Source: an uncultured Prevotellaceae bacterium
Lineage (GTDB): Bacteria; Bacteroidota; Bacteroidia; Bacteroidales; Bacteroidaceae
DNA length: 64,000 bases
Direction: 5' to 3'
Assembly (NCBI GenBank): GCA_947169245.1
Contig: CAMVPA010000014.1
Location: 1 to 64,000, forward strand
Part shown: in pieces, positions 35,501 through 44,094 of the stretch
Numbering within the stretch: the first letter of the stretch is position 1
Layout of the letters: the number at the start of each line of letters is the position of its first letter
Translations under genes and position numbers: made by a program
The notes under the pieces: model-generated
The model's input: only the letters and a program-made list of their open reading frames with translations
Database searches by the model: none
Told to the model about the DNA's origin: nothing

Positions 35501-36181
35501 GCGTGGCGTCAGGTGGGCAATACCAACAGCACGGGCGACAGACGTGAAGGCTGGTGGTGCGCTACTGACTTCCGGCTGCTCTTCCATCCCGTATACATGA
35601 CGACGGTGACGCCCGGCCAGTGGTACACCATCTGTCTGCCTTATGCTGCAGACATCCCCAGAGGCCTGGAGTGCTACCGCATCGCAGGCATCCTGGCCGA
35701 CAAGTCGAAGATTTGTCTTGAGATGATGCAAAGAGGGGACTTCAATCAACCTACACTGGCAGCAGGACAGCCTGCCATCTACATGTCGCCAGGCGACAAT
35801 CCGATGTTCTGGGAGTATGGCGAGCCTGTTGAGAGCGCCGTTCCCTCCAGCGGAGAGAACAATCTTCAGGGATACCTTAAGGCTGGTCGTACGATGACGG
35901 GCTACTACGGTCTCTCTGACGGCCAATGGGTTGAACTCAAGCGAGGAGCCACGATGGAGGCCAACACCGCCTGTCTGAAGAAGATTGACGACCTGCCAGT
36001 GTTCGAAAGCTGGGCAGGAGCGACCATACCCATCATCGTTTCGGAAGCGGTGGGAGTTGAAGGTGTTGCTACCGACAGCCAGCCCACGTCGGTCTATGCG
36101 ATTGACGGCCGCCGCTCGACCAACCAACGCGGTCTCGTCATCGAGGCTAATGGAAAGTCGTCAAGAAAGGTGCTGAGGTGA
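32537..36181 (+). CDS. Large secreted glycosyl hydrolase (Asl1/GH128-like catalytic domain)
   Basis: A 1214-residue protein with a signal peptide (MKQLSITLMMAVVLLMGLPSGVVA). After an N-terminal beta-rich region (~25-180), residues ~195-470 resemble the Asl1-type glycosyl hydrolase domain, with acid/base Glu in TNNEPLNKSDD and nucleophile Glu in WVSEWCWG. GH128 members of this fold are endo-beta-1,3-glucanases; the substrate here is inferred. A fibronectin III-like domain (~475-565), a CBM-like sandwich starting LVNGDFNLGLSDW (~590-720), a helical stretch (~725-820) and a second beta-sandwich follow. The end (VYAIDGRR...GLVIEANGK) looks like a degenerate T9SS-type tag. Confidence 0.75.
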   Translation: MKQLSITLMMAVVLLMGLPSGVVANSKVTKLKVTEPMTLTDDVDLVITGSTPFDENGVVDIVNTEHAVVIIEKMKPSVALKQIGHVKVNGEAAVDGTNCQVKLYNRGTIIMPYGKDLKPLTVYSEQNYGGEAVNNFGLESSGGFMNTLTTAKLNNKIRSFKLKRGHMVTFSTLPNGRGYSRCFIAADKDLEVSTLPAILDMKISSYRIFRWYDTSKVGLAAAAGDNAACSALNVTSTYSWNQGTNMHPDVEVVSHHIYEDYPSPAACGNVSYTPHMKTNNEPLNKSDDHPQDLATILANWENLMATGMRLCSPSSWDGSDYWNGTGFLKEFFDSIDARGWRCDIIDLHGYWTEGSFNTNIPNWYNAVKRPVWVSEWCWGASWNNNGAFANGATAAGLKSALQTICKTMNGQAYVERYFYWNGERDPSKIYKDGSLTPGGEYYATINSGVGYNSKYEFIPTTPKQKAASKVSIDYDKTAHTAKISWYDSNGEHNKEMVVERSMDGGQTWTVIQTVAQKEAPSSYSYTDSDVYDGVSYRIRITDMNGKTQTSSVVKSQIAEVELGDAISVDGQPMYVGGNMLVNGDFNLGLSDWTSGTGAAIDKPYFQVVPVASIDGGSYLQCYGSTDANGVASLKKTVAVKPNTSYMFRYASCNGGGFQRVEVSDDAGAAGTEVLKFDDTSEWQLRYAPFSTGTAKVATITFRWLGAKAQFDKMELCQLFATRDEALADGLEKLRQRAQAVMAYNDNPTLAALNSELQQRINAVTTVEALTEGEQAIADLLQALKDYEAIDSMNVIVSHIHPSVLLSMAFEWSVGPSMYTAANIATHRKALQEALNALLSYSEAKIQPQAPSFSSSSGWETKMGTFKGGDQRTGTAGGKNCWNAWWSNISASEGDAQTLEIRQTVRNLPQGIYALECKSTTEHYCLSDQHGYLTSNDETVNTPQLTSDYFDIPGISNIWQTLTTPPVYVGEGGSVTVGFKSSKQGAVDYAWRQVGNTNSTGDRREGWWCATDFRLLFHPVYMTTVTPGQWYTICLPYAADIPRGLECYRIAGILADKSKICLEMMQRGDFNQPTLAAGQPAIYMSPGDNPMFWEYGEPVESAVPSSGENNLQGYLKAGRTMTGYYGLSDGQWVELKRGATMEANTACLKKIDDLPVFESWAGATIPIIVSEAVGVEGVATDSQPTSVYAIDGRRSTNQRGLVIEANGKSSRKVLR

Positions 36182-36201
36182 TTTTTCAGCTCAGTCCGAA
36201 A

Positions 36202-36237
36202 AATCCGCAAGTTGTCGTTTTCGACATCTTGCGGATT
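36202..36237 (+). terminator. Terminator-like long hairpin after glycosyl hydrolase
   Basis: AATCCGCAAG pairs with CTTGCGGATT around an inner TGTCG-TTTT-CGACA stem. Only a weak T-run follows, so termination or mRNA stabilisation are both possible. Confidence 0.7.
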
Positions 36238-36242
36238 GTTCT

Positions 36243-36318
36243 TGGTGATCCGCTTGGGGTTCGAACCCAAGACCCCAACATTAAAAGTGTTGTGCTCTAC
36301 CGACTGAGCTAGCGGATC
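36243..36318 (-). tRNA. tRNA-Lys (anticodon UUU)
   Basis: On the minus strand: acceptor GATCCGC pairing with GCGGATC, D-arm GCTCAGTCGGTAGAGC, anticodon stem CAACA/TGTTG with loop CTTTTAA (UUU), T-arm with GGTTCGAACC, discriminator A and an encoded CCA. 76 nt, isolated between the glycosyl hydrolase and tdk. Confidence 0.96.
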
Positions 36319-36377
36319 GACCTTGTTTTGCTAAAAAGCGGGTGCAAAGGTACGATGTTTTTTTGGATTGGCCAAAT

Positions 36378-37010
36378 TTATTCGGACTTTTTTTCGCTTT
36401 CACCCTTGTCCGCGCATTGTTCGCGGCTTTGCTGCTCGTTGGCAATGGCCTTTTGATAGCATTCACGGCACAGGGGCTCGTACTCCTGTGTCTCGCCTAA
36501 GAGCACGCGGCGGTCGTCGGCAACGGTACGGTGGCTGACGTAGGCCAGCGAGCCGCACTTCACGCAGATGGCGTGTACCTTGGTGACGTCGTCGGCAATG
36601 GCACAGAGCGCTGGCATAGGACCGAAGGGTACGCCGCGGAAGTCCATATCGAGACCGGCGATGATGACGCGTATGCCACGGTTGGCCAGCTCGTTGCAGA
36701 CGTCGGGAAGACCGTTGTCTAAGAACTGCGCCTCGTCAATGCCCACGACGTCGATGTCGCTGGACAGCAGCAGGATGCTGGCCGACGAGTCGATGGGGGT
36801 GGAGCGTATGTGATTCTGGTCGTGGCTGACGACGTCCTCCTCCGAGTAGCGCACGTCGATGGCGGGCTTGAATATTTCCACACGTTGCTTGGCGAACTGC
36901 GCGCGGCGCAGTCGTCGTATGAGTTCTTCGGTCTTGCCCGAGAACATAGAACCGCAAACGACCTCGATGCGGCCAGGGCGGTTGTATTCTCCGTTGATGT
37001 TGGGTGTCAT
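36378..37010 (-). CDS. tdk: Thymidine kinase
   Basis: A 210-residue type II (tetrameric) thymidine kinase. P-loop at residues 20-27 (GSMFSGKT), DEAQF motif, lasso and zinc-site cysteines (CVKCGS, CREC) and the substrate-binding EYEP segment. Salvages thymidine to dTMP with ATP. The Ser/Glu/Lys-rich tail is probably disordered. A -7 box lies 9 nt before the ATG. Confidence 0.95.
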   Translation of the reverse strand: MTPNINGEYNRPGRIEVVCGSMFSGKTEELIRRLRRAQFAKQRVEIFKPAIDVRYSEEDVVSHDQNHIRSTPIDSSASILLLSSDIDVVGIDEAQFLDNGLPDVCNELANRGIRVIIAGLDMDFRGVPFGPMPALCAIADDVTKVHAICVKCGSLAYVSHRTVADDRRVLLGETQEYEPLCRECYQKAIANEQQSREQCADKGESEKKSE

Positions 37011-37018
37011 AGTGCTTG

Positions 37019-37026
37019 CAAAGATA
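37019..37026 (-). promoter_or_regulatory. -7 box for tdk
   Basis: TATCTTTG on the minus strand, 9 nt from the start codon, implying an almost leaderless mRNA. Confidence 0.6.
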
Positions 37027-37133
37027 GTGATTTTAGTTCATTAGTTCATCGCTCAAGGTCCCTAATTGTCGCGAATTAACAACATTTTGCATAAAAACTA
37101 TAAACTATGAACAACGAACTATGAACTTTTTCT

Positions 37134-37141
37134 TATCTTTG
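37134..37141 (+). promoter_or_regulatory. -7 box for rsmI
   Basis: TATCTTTG whose last base is 9 nt before ATG 37150; an in-frame second ATG lies at 37156. Confidence 0.6.
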
Positions 37142-37149
37142 CACCCGAA

Positions 37150-37827
37150 ATGGGCATGTTGTATATCGTTCCGACACCTGTCGGTAACATGGAAGACATG
37201 ACGCTGCGAGCCATCCGTATATTAAAAGAGGTGGACTTGGTACTGGCAGAGGATACCCGGACATCGGGCATCCTTCTTAAACATTTCGATATCCACAACC
37301 AGCTGATGTCCCACCACAAGTTCAATGAGCACGGCACGTCGGCAACCATTGTCAACCGTCTGCTGGCGGGCGAGAATGTGGCGCTGATCAGCGACGCAGG
37401 CACGCCGGGCATCAGCGATCCCGGGTTCTTCTTGGTGCGCGAGGCCGTGCGGGCTGGGGTAGAGGTGCAGACCCTGCCCGGTGCTACGGCGTTTGTGCCG
37501 GCACTGGTTTCGAGTGGCCTGCCCTGCGACCGTTTTGCCTTCGAGGGCTTTCTGCCCCAGAAGAAGGGTCGCAAGACCAAGCTGGAGTCTCTGCAGGCTG
37601 AGGAGCGCACGATGATTTTCTATGAGTCGCCCTATCGGCTGGTCAAGACGCTCCAGCAGTTTGCCGAGGTGTTTGGGGCCGAGCGTCAGGTGAGCGTCTG
37701 TCGCGAGATTTCCAAGATTCATGAGGAGAGTGTGCGCGGCACGTTAGCCGAGGTCATTGCCCACTTCACGGAACACGAGCCCCGGGGTGAGATCGTCATC
37801 GTGTTACAAGGGAGGAGTGAGAAGTGA
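37150..37827 (+). CDS. rsmI: 16S rRNA (cytidine-1402-2'-O)-methyltransferase
   Basis: A 225-residue RsmI of the tetrapyrrole-methylase fold: MLYIVPTPVGNMEDMTLRA, EDTRTSG, LISDAGTPGISDPGF, LPGATAFVPAL and FYESPYRLVKTL. It 2'-O-methylates C1402 in the 30S decoding centre. It is shorter than E. coli RsmI (~286), lacking the C-terminal extension, as is usual for short-type RsmI. The last codons (RSEK) and stop are supplied by a heptamer repeat array. The -7 box position suggests a near-leaderless transcript. Confidence 0.93.
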   Translation: MGMLYIVPTPVGNMEDMTLRAIRILKEVDLVLAEDTRTSGILLKHFDIHNQLMSHHKFNEHGTSATIVNRLLAGENVALISDAGTPGISDPGFFLVREAVRAGVEVQTLPGATAFVPALVSSGLPCDRFAFEGFLPQKKGRKTKLESLQAEERTMIFYESPYRLVKTLQQFAEVFGAERQVSVCREISKIHEESVRGTLAEVIAHFTEHEPRGEIVIVLQGRSEK

Positions 37828-37855
37828 GAAATGAGAAGTGAGAAGTGAGGAATGA
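37814..37855. repeat. Heptamer array (gtgagaa type)
   Basis: About five to six 7-bp units (GTGAGAA/ATGAGAA/GTGAGGA) overlap the rsmI 3' end, including its stop codon. Confidence 0.85.
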
Positions 37856-37882
37856 ATTATAGTAACAAAACATAAAAGGATT

Positions 37883-38731
37883 ATGAAAAAACTATTGTTT
37901 ATCGCAGTTTGCGCCGCAATGATGGTGGGCTGCAAGCAAGAACAGGTGAAGCAGGATGCAGTTGTCATGCAGTTGCGTGACTCGCTGAACTCCATTATCA
38001 CTCAGAAAGACAACGAGCTGAACGACATGATGTCGACGCTGAATGATATTGAGGACGGCTTCCGCGAGATTACCGAGGCTCAGGGCCGCGTGGCTCTGGC
38101 TAAGCAGGGTGAGGGCACTAACACCAAGGAGCGCATCCGTGAGAATGTGCAGTTCATCCAGAACACCATGAAGCAGAACCGCGAGCTCATCAACAAGCTG
38201 AAGCAGCAGCTCCGCGAGAGCTCCTTCAAGGGTGACCAGCTGAAGCGTGCCATCGAGAGCATGACGGCCCAGTTGGAGGAGAAAGACAAGCAGCTCCAGA
38301 TGTTGCGCGAAGAACTGGAGGATCGCGACATCTACATCGGTGAGCTGGGCGAGAAGATTGAGAGCCTGAACACCGACGTGGCCAACCTGACTGAAGAGAC
38401 GACGCAGAAGACTGAGACCATCAGTACGCAGGACAAGCAGCTGCACACTGCCTGGTTTGTCTTCGGCACGAAGAAGGAACTGAAGGAACAGCAGATTCTT
38501 GTCGACGGCAAGGTGCTGCAGTCGAATTTCAACAAGGAGTATTTCACCAAGATCGATATCCGTGTTGACAAGGAAATCAAACTCTACTCCAGCTCGGCCA
38601 AGCTGCTGACCTCTCACCCGTCAAGCTCTTACACGCTGCAGCGCGATGCCAACAAGCAGTACATCCTGCGCATCGCTGACCCGCAGCTGTTCTGGTCGAC
38701 CAGCAAGTATCTGGTTGTACTGGTGAAGTAA
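37883..38731 (+). CDS. Coiled-coil lipoprotein of unknown function
   Basis: A 282-residue predicted lipoprotein (MKKLLFIAVCAAMMVGCKQE, Cys17). Residues ~25-185 are strongly helical with heptad character (QLRDSLNSIITQKDNEL, LKQQLRESS, LEEKDKQLQMLREELEDRD) and should form a long coiled coil. The last ~90 residues form a small globular domain with VFGTKKELKEQQIL and LYSSSAKLLTSHPSSSY. It resembles conserved Bacteroidales lipoproteins without a named function; a structural or envelope-tether role is only inference. Confidence 0.75.
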   Translation: MKKLLFIAVCAAMMVGCKQEQVKQDAVVMQLRDSLNSIITQKDNELNDMMSTLNDIEDGFREITEAQGRVALAKQGEGTNTKERIRENVQFIQNTMKQNRELINKLKQQLRESSFKGDQLKRAIESMTAQLEEKDKQLQMLREELEDRDIYIGELGEKIESLNTDVANLTEETTQKTETISTQDKQLHTAWFVFGTKKELKEQQILVDGKVLQSNFNKEYFTKIDIRVDKEIKLYSSSAKLLTSHPSSSYTLQRDANKQYILRIADPQLFWSTSKYLVVLVK

Positions 38732-38760
38732 GTGAAGAGTGAAGAATGAAGAGTGAAAAA
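38731..38760. repeat. Heptamer array (agtgaag type)
   Basis: AGTGAAG/AATGAAG units follow the lipoprotein stop. They are the reverse complement of the array type at 18284-18312. Confidence 0.75.
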
Positions 38761-38763
38761 TAT

Positions 38764-38799
38764 GCTGCCGCCCGTGAAGAGGCGGCAGCTTTCTTTTTT
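38764..38799 (+). terminator. Rho-independent terminator after coiled-coil lipoprotein
   Basis: GCTGCCGCC pairs with GGCGGCAGC across an 8-nt loop, followed by TTTCTTTTTT. It ends at the stop codon of the convergent M64 gene. Confidence 0.93.
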
Positions 38800-40447
38800 A
38801 TCGGGTCTTGATGACGGGTGGTGCCAGCCTGCGCTTTGTCGCGTGGCTGGCACGCGTCGTATAGTCCCACTGCTCGGGCTTGTGGGCAGCGTCGAAGGCG
38901 GCAAACTCCTCGTGCGACGACGTCGGGGCATTCTCGCCAAGATAGCGTATCTTGTCGTAGATGAGCTTGCGGCTCGGCGCGTTGAACGGACAGTTGTTGG
39001 CGTTCATCATGCTGTTCTCCGTCGGTCGCCACACGCCTTGCGCGTACGTGTATGCGCCCTCGTACGTACCTATTAATTCTGTAGAGAAGCGCTCGTCGCC
39101 GATGAACGGCCACCAGACGACCTTGGCCGGGTCGCCTGTGGTGTCGATGTTCTTCATCCAGTCTGACTTGTGCAGCTCCTTGATGGTTGCCAAGGCCTTG
39201 TCGTCGGGCTTGCCGTTTTCCTCGTAGCCATATTCGTCGGCCAGTTTGGCCAGTCCGTGGCCTATGGCCTCGTGAATCAGCACCTCCCTGAACTCCTCGC
39301 TCTCCAGATGGTTGGTGATGGGGCAGAAGGCGATGGCAAACTGCAACGGTTTTTTCTCGTTGCCATAGAGGTAGGTCACACCGTTGTGTACGTTTGTGTT
39401 CAGGACAACCACTGTCAGCATGTTCAGCGAGTCGGGACGGTCCACCTTCTCGGCATAGACAATCACCTTGTCGTCGTCGGCCTGAATGTTCGACGACATC
39501 ATGTCGGGAATGCAGCTGAAGGCCGTCTCATAGCCTTCGCCCACAGCGTCGTGCTTCGACACGGCTGTCACCATGTAGATGTCGAAGTAGTCGCGCATCG
39601 ACCGTGCCGGCTCCTCGGTGAAGAGGTTTTCCATGGCCTTGTTCATCACCGTCCAGTAGGTGCTGTCGGCAATGTCGCGGTCGGTGAAACCGTCGCCCAT
39701 CAGCACAACGGGAATGCCGTGACCCGCAGTGTGCGTCTGTAGTACACTGACCTTGCCGTCGTCGGCATAATCCGTCGACTCGTAGTCCGACGGCAGTCCT
39801 GCCTGCACCACGGTCGCCGTGTCCAGCTCCACCCAGTTGTTCTCGTCCTGCATCTGCACCAGTGCAAACATGGCCCATCGCTTCTCCTTCTGCGTGTTGG
39901 GCTCGACGATGACGTCGGTGACGGCGCCTCGCCACTCGGCGGCACGTGTCTTCTCCTTTACGTCGAATGAGAACCAGTCCAGGCTCTGGTAGGCCACGCT
40001 CAGACCGTCGGCCTCACCCATGTTGCTCTTGAAGGTCATGCTTACCCGTCCACCCTCAGCGCCCACGTGGTACTCCTCCTGTTCGAACATGGCGTAGTTG
40101 CCGCTTTGGCGTACGGTGAAGTTCTTGTTCAGCGAGCCAGAAGTGACTGTAATGCTTGCCTGACGCTCTGCTTTCGTACGGTTGATGCTGGTTGTTGTGG
40201 CAGTGATGGTGTTAGTACCCTTGTTGCCCTTCGCCGGTGTAATGGTCAGCCAGTCGGCTGTTGTCCTTGCCGTCCAGTTGCTGTTGGCCTCGAAGGTGAA
40301 TGTCGCCTTCTGTCCTGCCACGGGCAGAAGAACATCTTTCGTCTCCGTCTTGCTTACGATAAAACCCTCGGCGTCGTCCTTTGTACAGGCGGCCATCATT
40401 GTCAGTACGGCCACGAGGCTGCAGATAATCCATATTCTTGTATTCAT
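38798..40447 (-). CDS. Secreted M64-family metallopeptidase with BACON-like domains
   Basis: A 549-residue lipoprotein (MNTRIWIICSLVAVLTMMAACTKD). I use ATG 40447, since the longer frame crosses the promoter. Residues ~30-230 hold one or two BACON-like beta domains (NSNWTARTTADWLTITP). The catalytic part has VVLMGDGFTDRD and the zinc motif HEAIGHGLAKLADEYG at ~392, as in the M64 (IgA peptidase) family. The target protein is unknown. The gene is divergent from susC and may belong to that locus functionally. A perfect promoter places the ATG 6 nt after the -7 box. Confidence 0.85.
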   Translation of the reverse strand: MNTRIWIICSLVAVLTMMAACTKDDAEGFIVSKTETKDVLLPVAGQKATFTFEANSNWTARTTADWLTITPAKGNKGTNTITATTTSINRTKAERQASITVTSGSLNKNFTVRQSGNYAMFEQEEYHVGAEGGRVSMTFKSNMGEADGLSVAYQSLDWFSFDVKEKTRAAEWRGAVTDVIVEPNTQKEKRWAMFALVQMQDENNWVELDTATVVQAGLPSDYESTDYADDGKVSVLQTHTAGHGIPVVLMGDGFTDRDIADSTYWTVMNKAMENLFTEEPARSMRDYFDIYMVTAVSKHDAVGEGYETAFSCIPDMMSSNIQADDDKVIVYAEKVDRPDSLNMLTVVVLNTNVHNGVTYLYGNEKKPLQFAIAFCPITNHLESEEFREVLIHEAIGHGLAKLADEYGYEENGKPDDKALATIKELHKSDWMKNIDTTGDPAKVVWWPFIGDERFSTELIGTYEGAYTYAQGVWRPTENSMMNANNCPFNAPSRKLIYDKIRYLGENAPTSSHEEFAAFDAAHKPEQWDYTTRASHATKRRLAPPVIKTR

Positions 40448-40452
40448 GGGGG

Positions 40453-40483
40453 CAAAGTTACGAAAAATCGGGCGCAAAACAAA
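40453..40483 (-). promoter_or_regulatory. Bacteroidetes promoter for M64 peptidase
   Basis: On the minus strand, TTTG (40480-40483), a 19-bp spacer and TAACTTTG (40453-40460), abutting the start codon region. Confidence 0.78.
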
Positions 40484-40622
40484 GAAACTTGGTCCTTTTT
40501 TTGCCGGGGCGGAAGAGTTTCCTTTGGTAAGCAAACTCTTGTTTATGGTGCCTTCACGTTAAAAATTTGGGGTGAAATGTGACTTTTTTATAAAATTATT
40601 CGTTTTTCACAAATCATTGTTG

Positions 40623-40630
40623 TATCTTTG
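40623..40630 (+). promoter_or_regulatory. -7 box for susC operon
   Basis: TATCTTTG, with a ~115-nt 5' leader before susC. No perfect -33 TTTG is present; a TTTTTC run lies in about the right place. I see no recognisable riboswitch in the leader. Confidence 0.6.
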
Positions 40631-40744
40631 CACGCTGAACTACTAGCTAAAGGTGTGTCCTTTTTACTCTCAGAGGCGTACTACCTGCGGCGAAAGAGTT
40701 GATTTTATACATTACTAATTATTAATAAACTAACGAGAGAGATT

Positions 40745-43700
40745 ATGAAAAAAAGACTAACTGTGTTTTTGGCCTGCCTCTTCCTGAGCTTAGGAACGAT
40801 GCTGGCCCAGACAAAAGTTAATGGTACCGTAGTGTCTCAGGACGACGGCCAGCCGGTTATCGGTGCGTCAGTACTCGTCGTAGGTACACAAGTAGGTACT
40901 GTTACAGATGCTAATGGTAAGTTCTCGCTGACCTGTCCGGCAGGCAAGAGTACCCTTCGTATCACGTATGTGGGCATGGAGCCTCTGGAAGTGAGCGCCC
41001 GTCCTAACATGCGCATCATGCTGACGAGCGACTCGAAGGCCCTCGACGAGGTGATTGTCGTGGCTTATGGTACAGCCAAGAAAGGTACCTATACAGGTTC
41101 TGCAGGTACCATGAAGGCTGACAAGATTGAGAAGCTTCAGGTAAGCGACCTTACCCGTGCCCTCAGTGGCCAGGTGGCTGGTGTTCAGGTGATTAGTAGT
41201 AATGGTCAGCCTGGTACCTCTGCCAACATTCGTGTTCGTGGTGTGAGCTCCATTAACGGTAGCAACAAGCCGTTGTATGTTGTCGATGGCGTACCCTTCG
41301 ACGGTGACCTTAGCTCTATCCCTTCTGCTGATATCGCTGATATCACGGTGCTGAAGGATGCTGCCTCTACCTCTCTGTATGGTGCTCGCGGTGCCAATGG
41401 TATCGTGATGATTACCACCAAGAAGGGTAAGCAGGGTAAGCCGGTTGTCAGCATGAATGCCCGTTGGGGTCAGAACAGCCGTGCCGTAAGCAACTATGAT
41501 GTTATCAGCAATCCTGCTCAGTATCTGGAGTTGGAGTATGGCGCCATCTATAACTATGCAGCTAACACGCTGGGTTATGACCCTGTGTCTGCACAGACCT
41601 ATGCCAACAAGACCATCGTAACCAACGCTGGTGGTGGTAACGGTTATCAGATTTACACTGTACCCGATGGACAGTTCATGTTTGGTACCGATGGTAAGCT
41701 TAACCCCAATGCTACGCTGGGCTACAATGACGGCACATACTACTTCACTCCCGATGATTGGGAAGATGTTATTATGCAGAAGGCTCTCCGTCAGGAGTAT
41801 GAGGCAAGCGTCTCAGGTGCTACTGATGCAAACAACTACTATGTAAGCTATAATTATTTGGATGATGGTGGTATCGTTAGTGGTTCAAAGTTCACTCGTT
41901 CTTCAATCCGTGTACGCGATGAGTTCAAGGTGAACAATTGGCTGAAGTTGGGTGCCAACATTGGTCTGACTCACTCAAAGAATTTCTATCCCGACGAGCA
42001 GACTACTACCAACTCGTCTGGTAATGCATTCCGTATGGCTTACGGTATCGCACCTATCTATCCTATCTACGTTCGTGATGCTAATGGCAACATCATGAAG
42101 AATGGTGACCGCAATGTCTATGACTACGGTTCTGGCGAGGCTGGACGTGACCGTTCTTACATGTCTATCTCTAACCCCGCAGGTCAGATGCAGTACGATA
42201 AGGCTATCTACACGATGGATATTCTGAACAGCACCTGGTTTGCCGAGTTAACCCCGATGAAGGGTCTGACACTGACTGCTCGCCTTGGCTATAACCAGGA
42301 CAACACCAACTATGACGTCCTTCAGAACGCCTATATGGGCCAGTTTGAAGCTCTCGAGGGTGGCGCTTACCAGTATCACATGCGTACTACCGGTTTCACC
42401 ACTCAGTTCTTGGCTAACTACTCTACCAAGCTGGCTGATCTCCAGAACCTTGATGTTACGCTGGGTTATGAAGGTTATCAGTGGAAGTATCGTGAGCTCT
42501 ATGGTGGTGCCACCAAACTGTACAATCCCGAGAGCTATTGGCTTGATAATGCCGTTAACCAGAAGAATAATGCCGGTTTCCAGCTTGACTATGCTACAAA
42601 GGGCTTCTTCGGACGTGTCAACTACAGCTATGACGACAAGTACATTGCTGCATTCAGCTATCGTCGTGACGCTTCTTCCTGCTTCCATCCCGATCATCGC
42701 TGGGGTGGTTTCTGGAGCGGTTCGCTAGCTTGGGTTCTCACCAAGGAGCAGTTCATGGAAGGTACTAAGTCTTGGCTGAACAATTTGAAACTGAAGGCCA
42801 GCTACGGTCAGCAGGGTAATGATAACCTGGGTCGTTCTACTGGTTCTGGCAAGTACTACTATTATGCTTATACCGACCAGTACACCATGACTGGTGATGC
42901 TTCTGGTTTCTCTGACGGTACTCTGGCCTACAAGGGAAACAAGGACTTGACTTGGGAGAAGTCTGTTTCTTATAACATCGGTATTGATTTTGCTATGTTC
43001 AACAACCGCTTGACGGGTACTATCGAGTACTTCGGCCGTCAGCAGAAGGATATGCTTTACTTCAAGCCCGTGGCAGGTTCACTGGGTTACACACAGATTC
43101 CTATGAACGTTGGTACGATGACCAACCGCGGTCTGGAAATCGATCTGAGCTACGACATCATCAAGACACGTAACATTACGCTGAACGTTAACGCTAATGC
43201 TACGCTTATCTCTAACAAGATTGATGAGTTGCATCCTGATTTGAAGGGTAAGTGGATTGATGGTAGCCGTATCTATGAGGAGGGCAACAGCATGTACCGT
43301 CTGTATCTGGCAGAATGGGCAGGTGTTGATCCCGAGACTGGTGAAGGTCTGTTCTGGGTGAACGACTACGAGATGGAGACTATTACTACCTCTGATGGTA
43401 AGGAGGAGCAGGTTGAGGTCTGGTACGATGCCAATGGCAACAAGATTGCAAACGAAGACCTTGAAACCTTCGTCGGCGAGAAGAACCGCAACATCCTTGG
43501 CCGTAAGAAGTCAAGTGACTATACGGTTGCCCAGCAGACTGAGGAGCGTGTTGCTACCGACGACCTGCTGCCCGATGTCTATGGTGGTTTCGGACTGTCT
43601 CTCAATGCTTATGGCTTCGATGCCAGCGTCCAGTTCGCTTATCAGCTTGGTGGTCAGGTTCTTGACTATGGTTACATGTACCTGATGCACGCTTCTGCTT

Positions 43701-44059
43701 CAAGTGATGCCGGTGGTGCTTGGCACAAGGACATTCTGAATGCCTGGACTCCCAACAACACCAATACTGACATTCCTCGTCTGAATGCCGGTGACCGTTA
43801 CACTGCTTACACGTCAACCCGTTGGCTGACAAGTGCCAGCTACCTGTCTATCAACAACGTGACTGTTGGTTACACCCTGCCGAAGCAGTGGGTTAGCAAG
43901 GCTGGTCTGTCTAGCGCACGTGTCTACTTCTCTGGCGACAACCTTGGTCTGTTTGCAAAGCGTAAGGGTCTCGACCCACGCCAGGGCTTCGTATCGTCAA
44001 TCCCCTACACTTACACTCAGCTGCGTTCCATCTCTGGTGGTGTTAGCGTGAGCTTCTAA
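40745..44059 (+). CDS. SusC/RagA-family TonB-linked outer-membrane protein
   Basis: A 1104-residue TonB-dependent transporter. Signal peptide (MKKRLTVFLACLFLSLGTMLA), a carboxypeptidase-regulatory-like domain (VNGTVVSQDDGQPVIGASV), the SusC signature DEVIVVAYGTAKKGTYTGSA, a plug (~120-230) with VVDGVPFDGDL and ASTSLYGARGANGIV, then a beta-barrel to the C-terminus. Forms a substrate importer with the SusD-like lipoprotein next door. Codon use here favours GGT, GCT, CGT and TCT more than in flanking genes, suggesting high expression. The cargo is inferred as peptide or glycoprotein from the flanking peptidases, not known. Confidence 0.93.
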   Translation: MKKRLTVFLACLFLSLGTMLAQTKVNGTVVSQDDGQPVIGASVLVVGTQVGTVTDANGKFSLTCPAGKSTLRITYVGMEPLEVSARPNMRIMLTSDSKALDEVIVVAYGTAKKGTYTGSAGTMKADKIEKLQVSDLTRALSGQVAGVQVISSNGQPGTSANIRVRGVSSINGSNKPLYVVDGVPFDGDLSSIPSADIADITVLKDAASTSLYGARGANGIVMITTKKGKQGKPVVSMNARWGQNSRAVSNYDVISNPAQYLELEYGAIYNYAANTLGYDPVSAQTYANKTIVTNAGGGNGYQIYTVPDGQFMFGTDGKLNPNATLGYNDGTYYFTPDDWEDVIMQKALRQEYEASVSGATDANNYYVSYNYLDDGGIVSGSKFTRSSIRVRDEFKVNNWLKLGANIGLTHSKNFYPDEQTTTNSSGNAFRMAYGIAPIYPIYVRDANGNIMKNGDRNVYDYGSGEAGRDRSYMSISNPAGQMQYDKAIYTMDILNSTWFAELTPMKGLTLTARLGYNQDNTNYDVLQNAYMGQFEALEGGAYQYHMRTTGFTTQFLANYSTKLADLQNLDVTLGYEGYQWKYRELYGGATKLYNPESYWLDNAVNQKNNAGFQLDYATKGFFGRVNYSYDDKYIAAFSYRRDASSCFHPDHRWGGFWSGSLAWVLTKEQFMEGTKSWLNNLKLKASYGQQGNDNLGRSTGSGKYYYYAYTDQYTMTGDASGFSDGTLAYKGNKDLTWEKSVSYNIGIDFAMFNNRLTGTIEYFGRQQKDMLYFKPVAGSLGYTQIPMNVGTMTNRGLEIDLSYDIIKTRNITLNVNANATLISNKIDELHPDLKGKWIDGSRIYEEGNSMYRLYLAEWAGVDPETGEGLFWVNDYEMETITTSDGKEEQVEVWYDANGNKIANEDLETFVGEKNRNILGRKKSSDYTVAQQTEERVATDDLLPDVYGGFGLSLNAYGFDASVQFAYQLGGQVLDYGYMYLMHASASSDAGGAWHKDILNAWTPNNTNTDIPRLNAGDRYTAYTSTRWLTSASYLSINNVTVGYTLPKQWVSKAGLSSARVYFSGDNLGLFAKRKGLDPRQGFVSSIPYTYTQLRSISGGVSVSF

Positions 44060-44094
44060 ATGGACACTGATTAACAATAAGAAAACAAGCAATT

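Noticed and set aside
40631..40744. Riboswitch in the susC leader
   Set aside because: No conserved riboswitch core or stable multi-stem fold could be recognised by eye.
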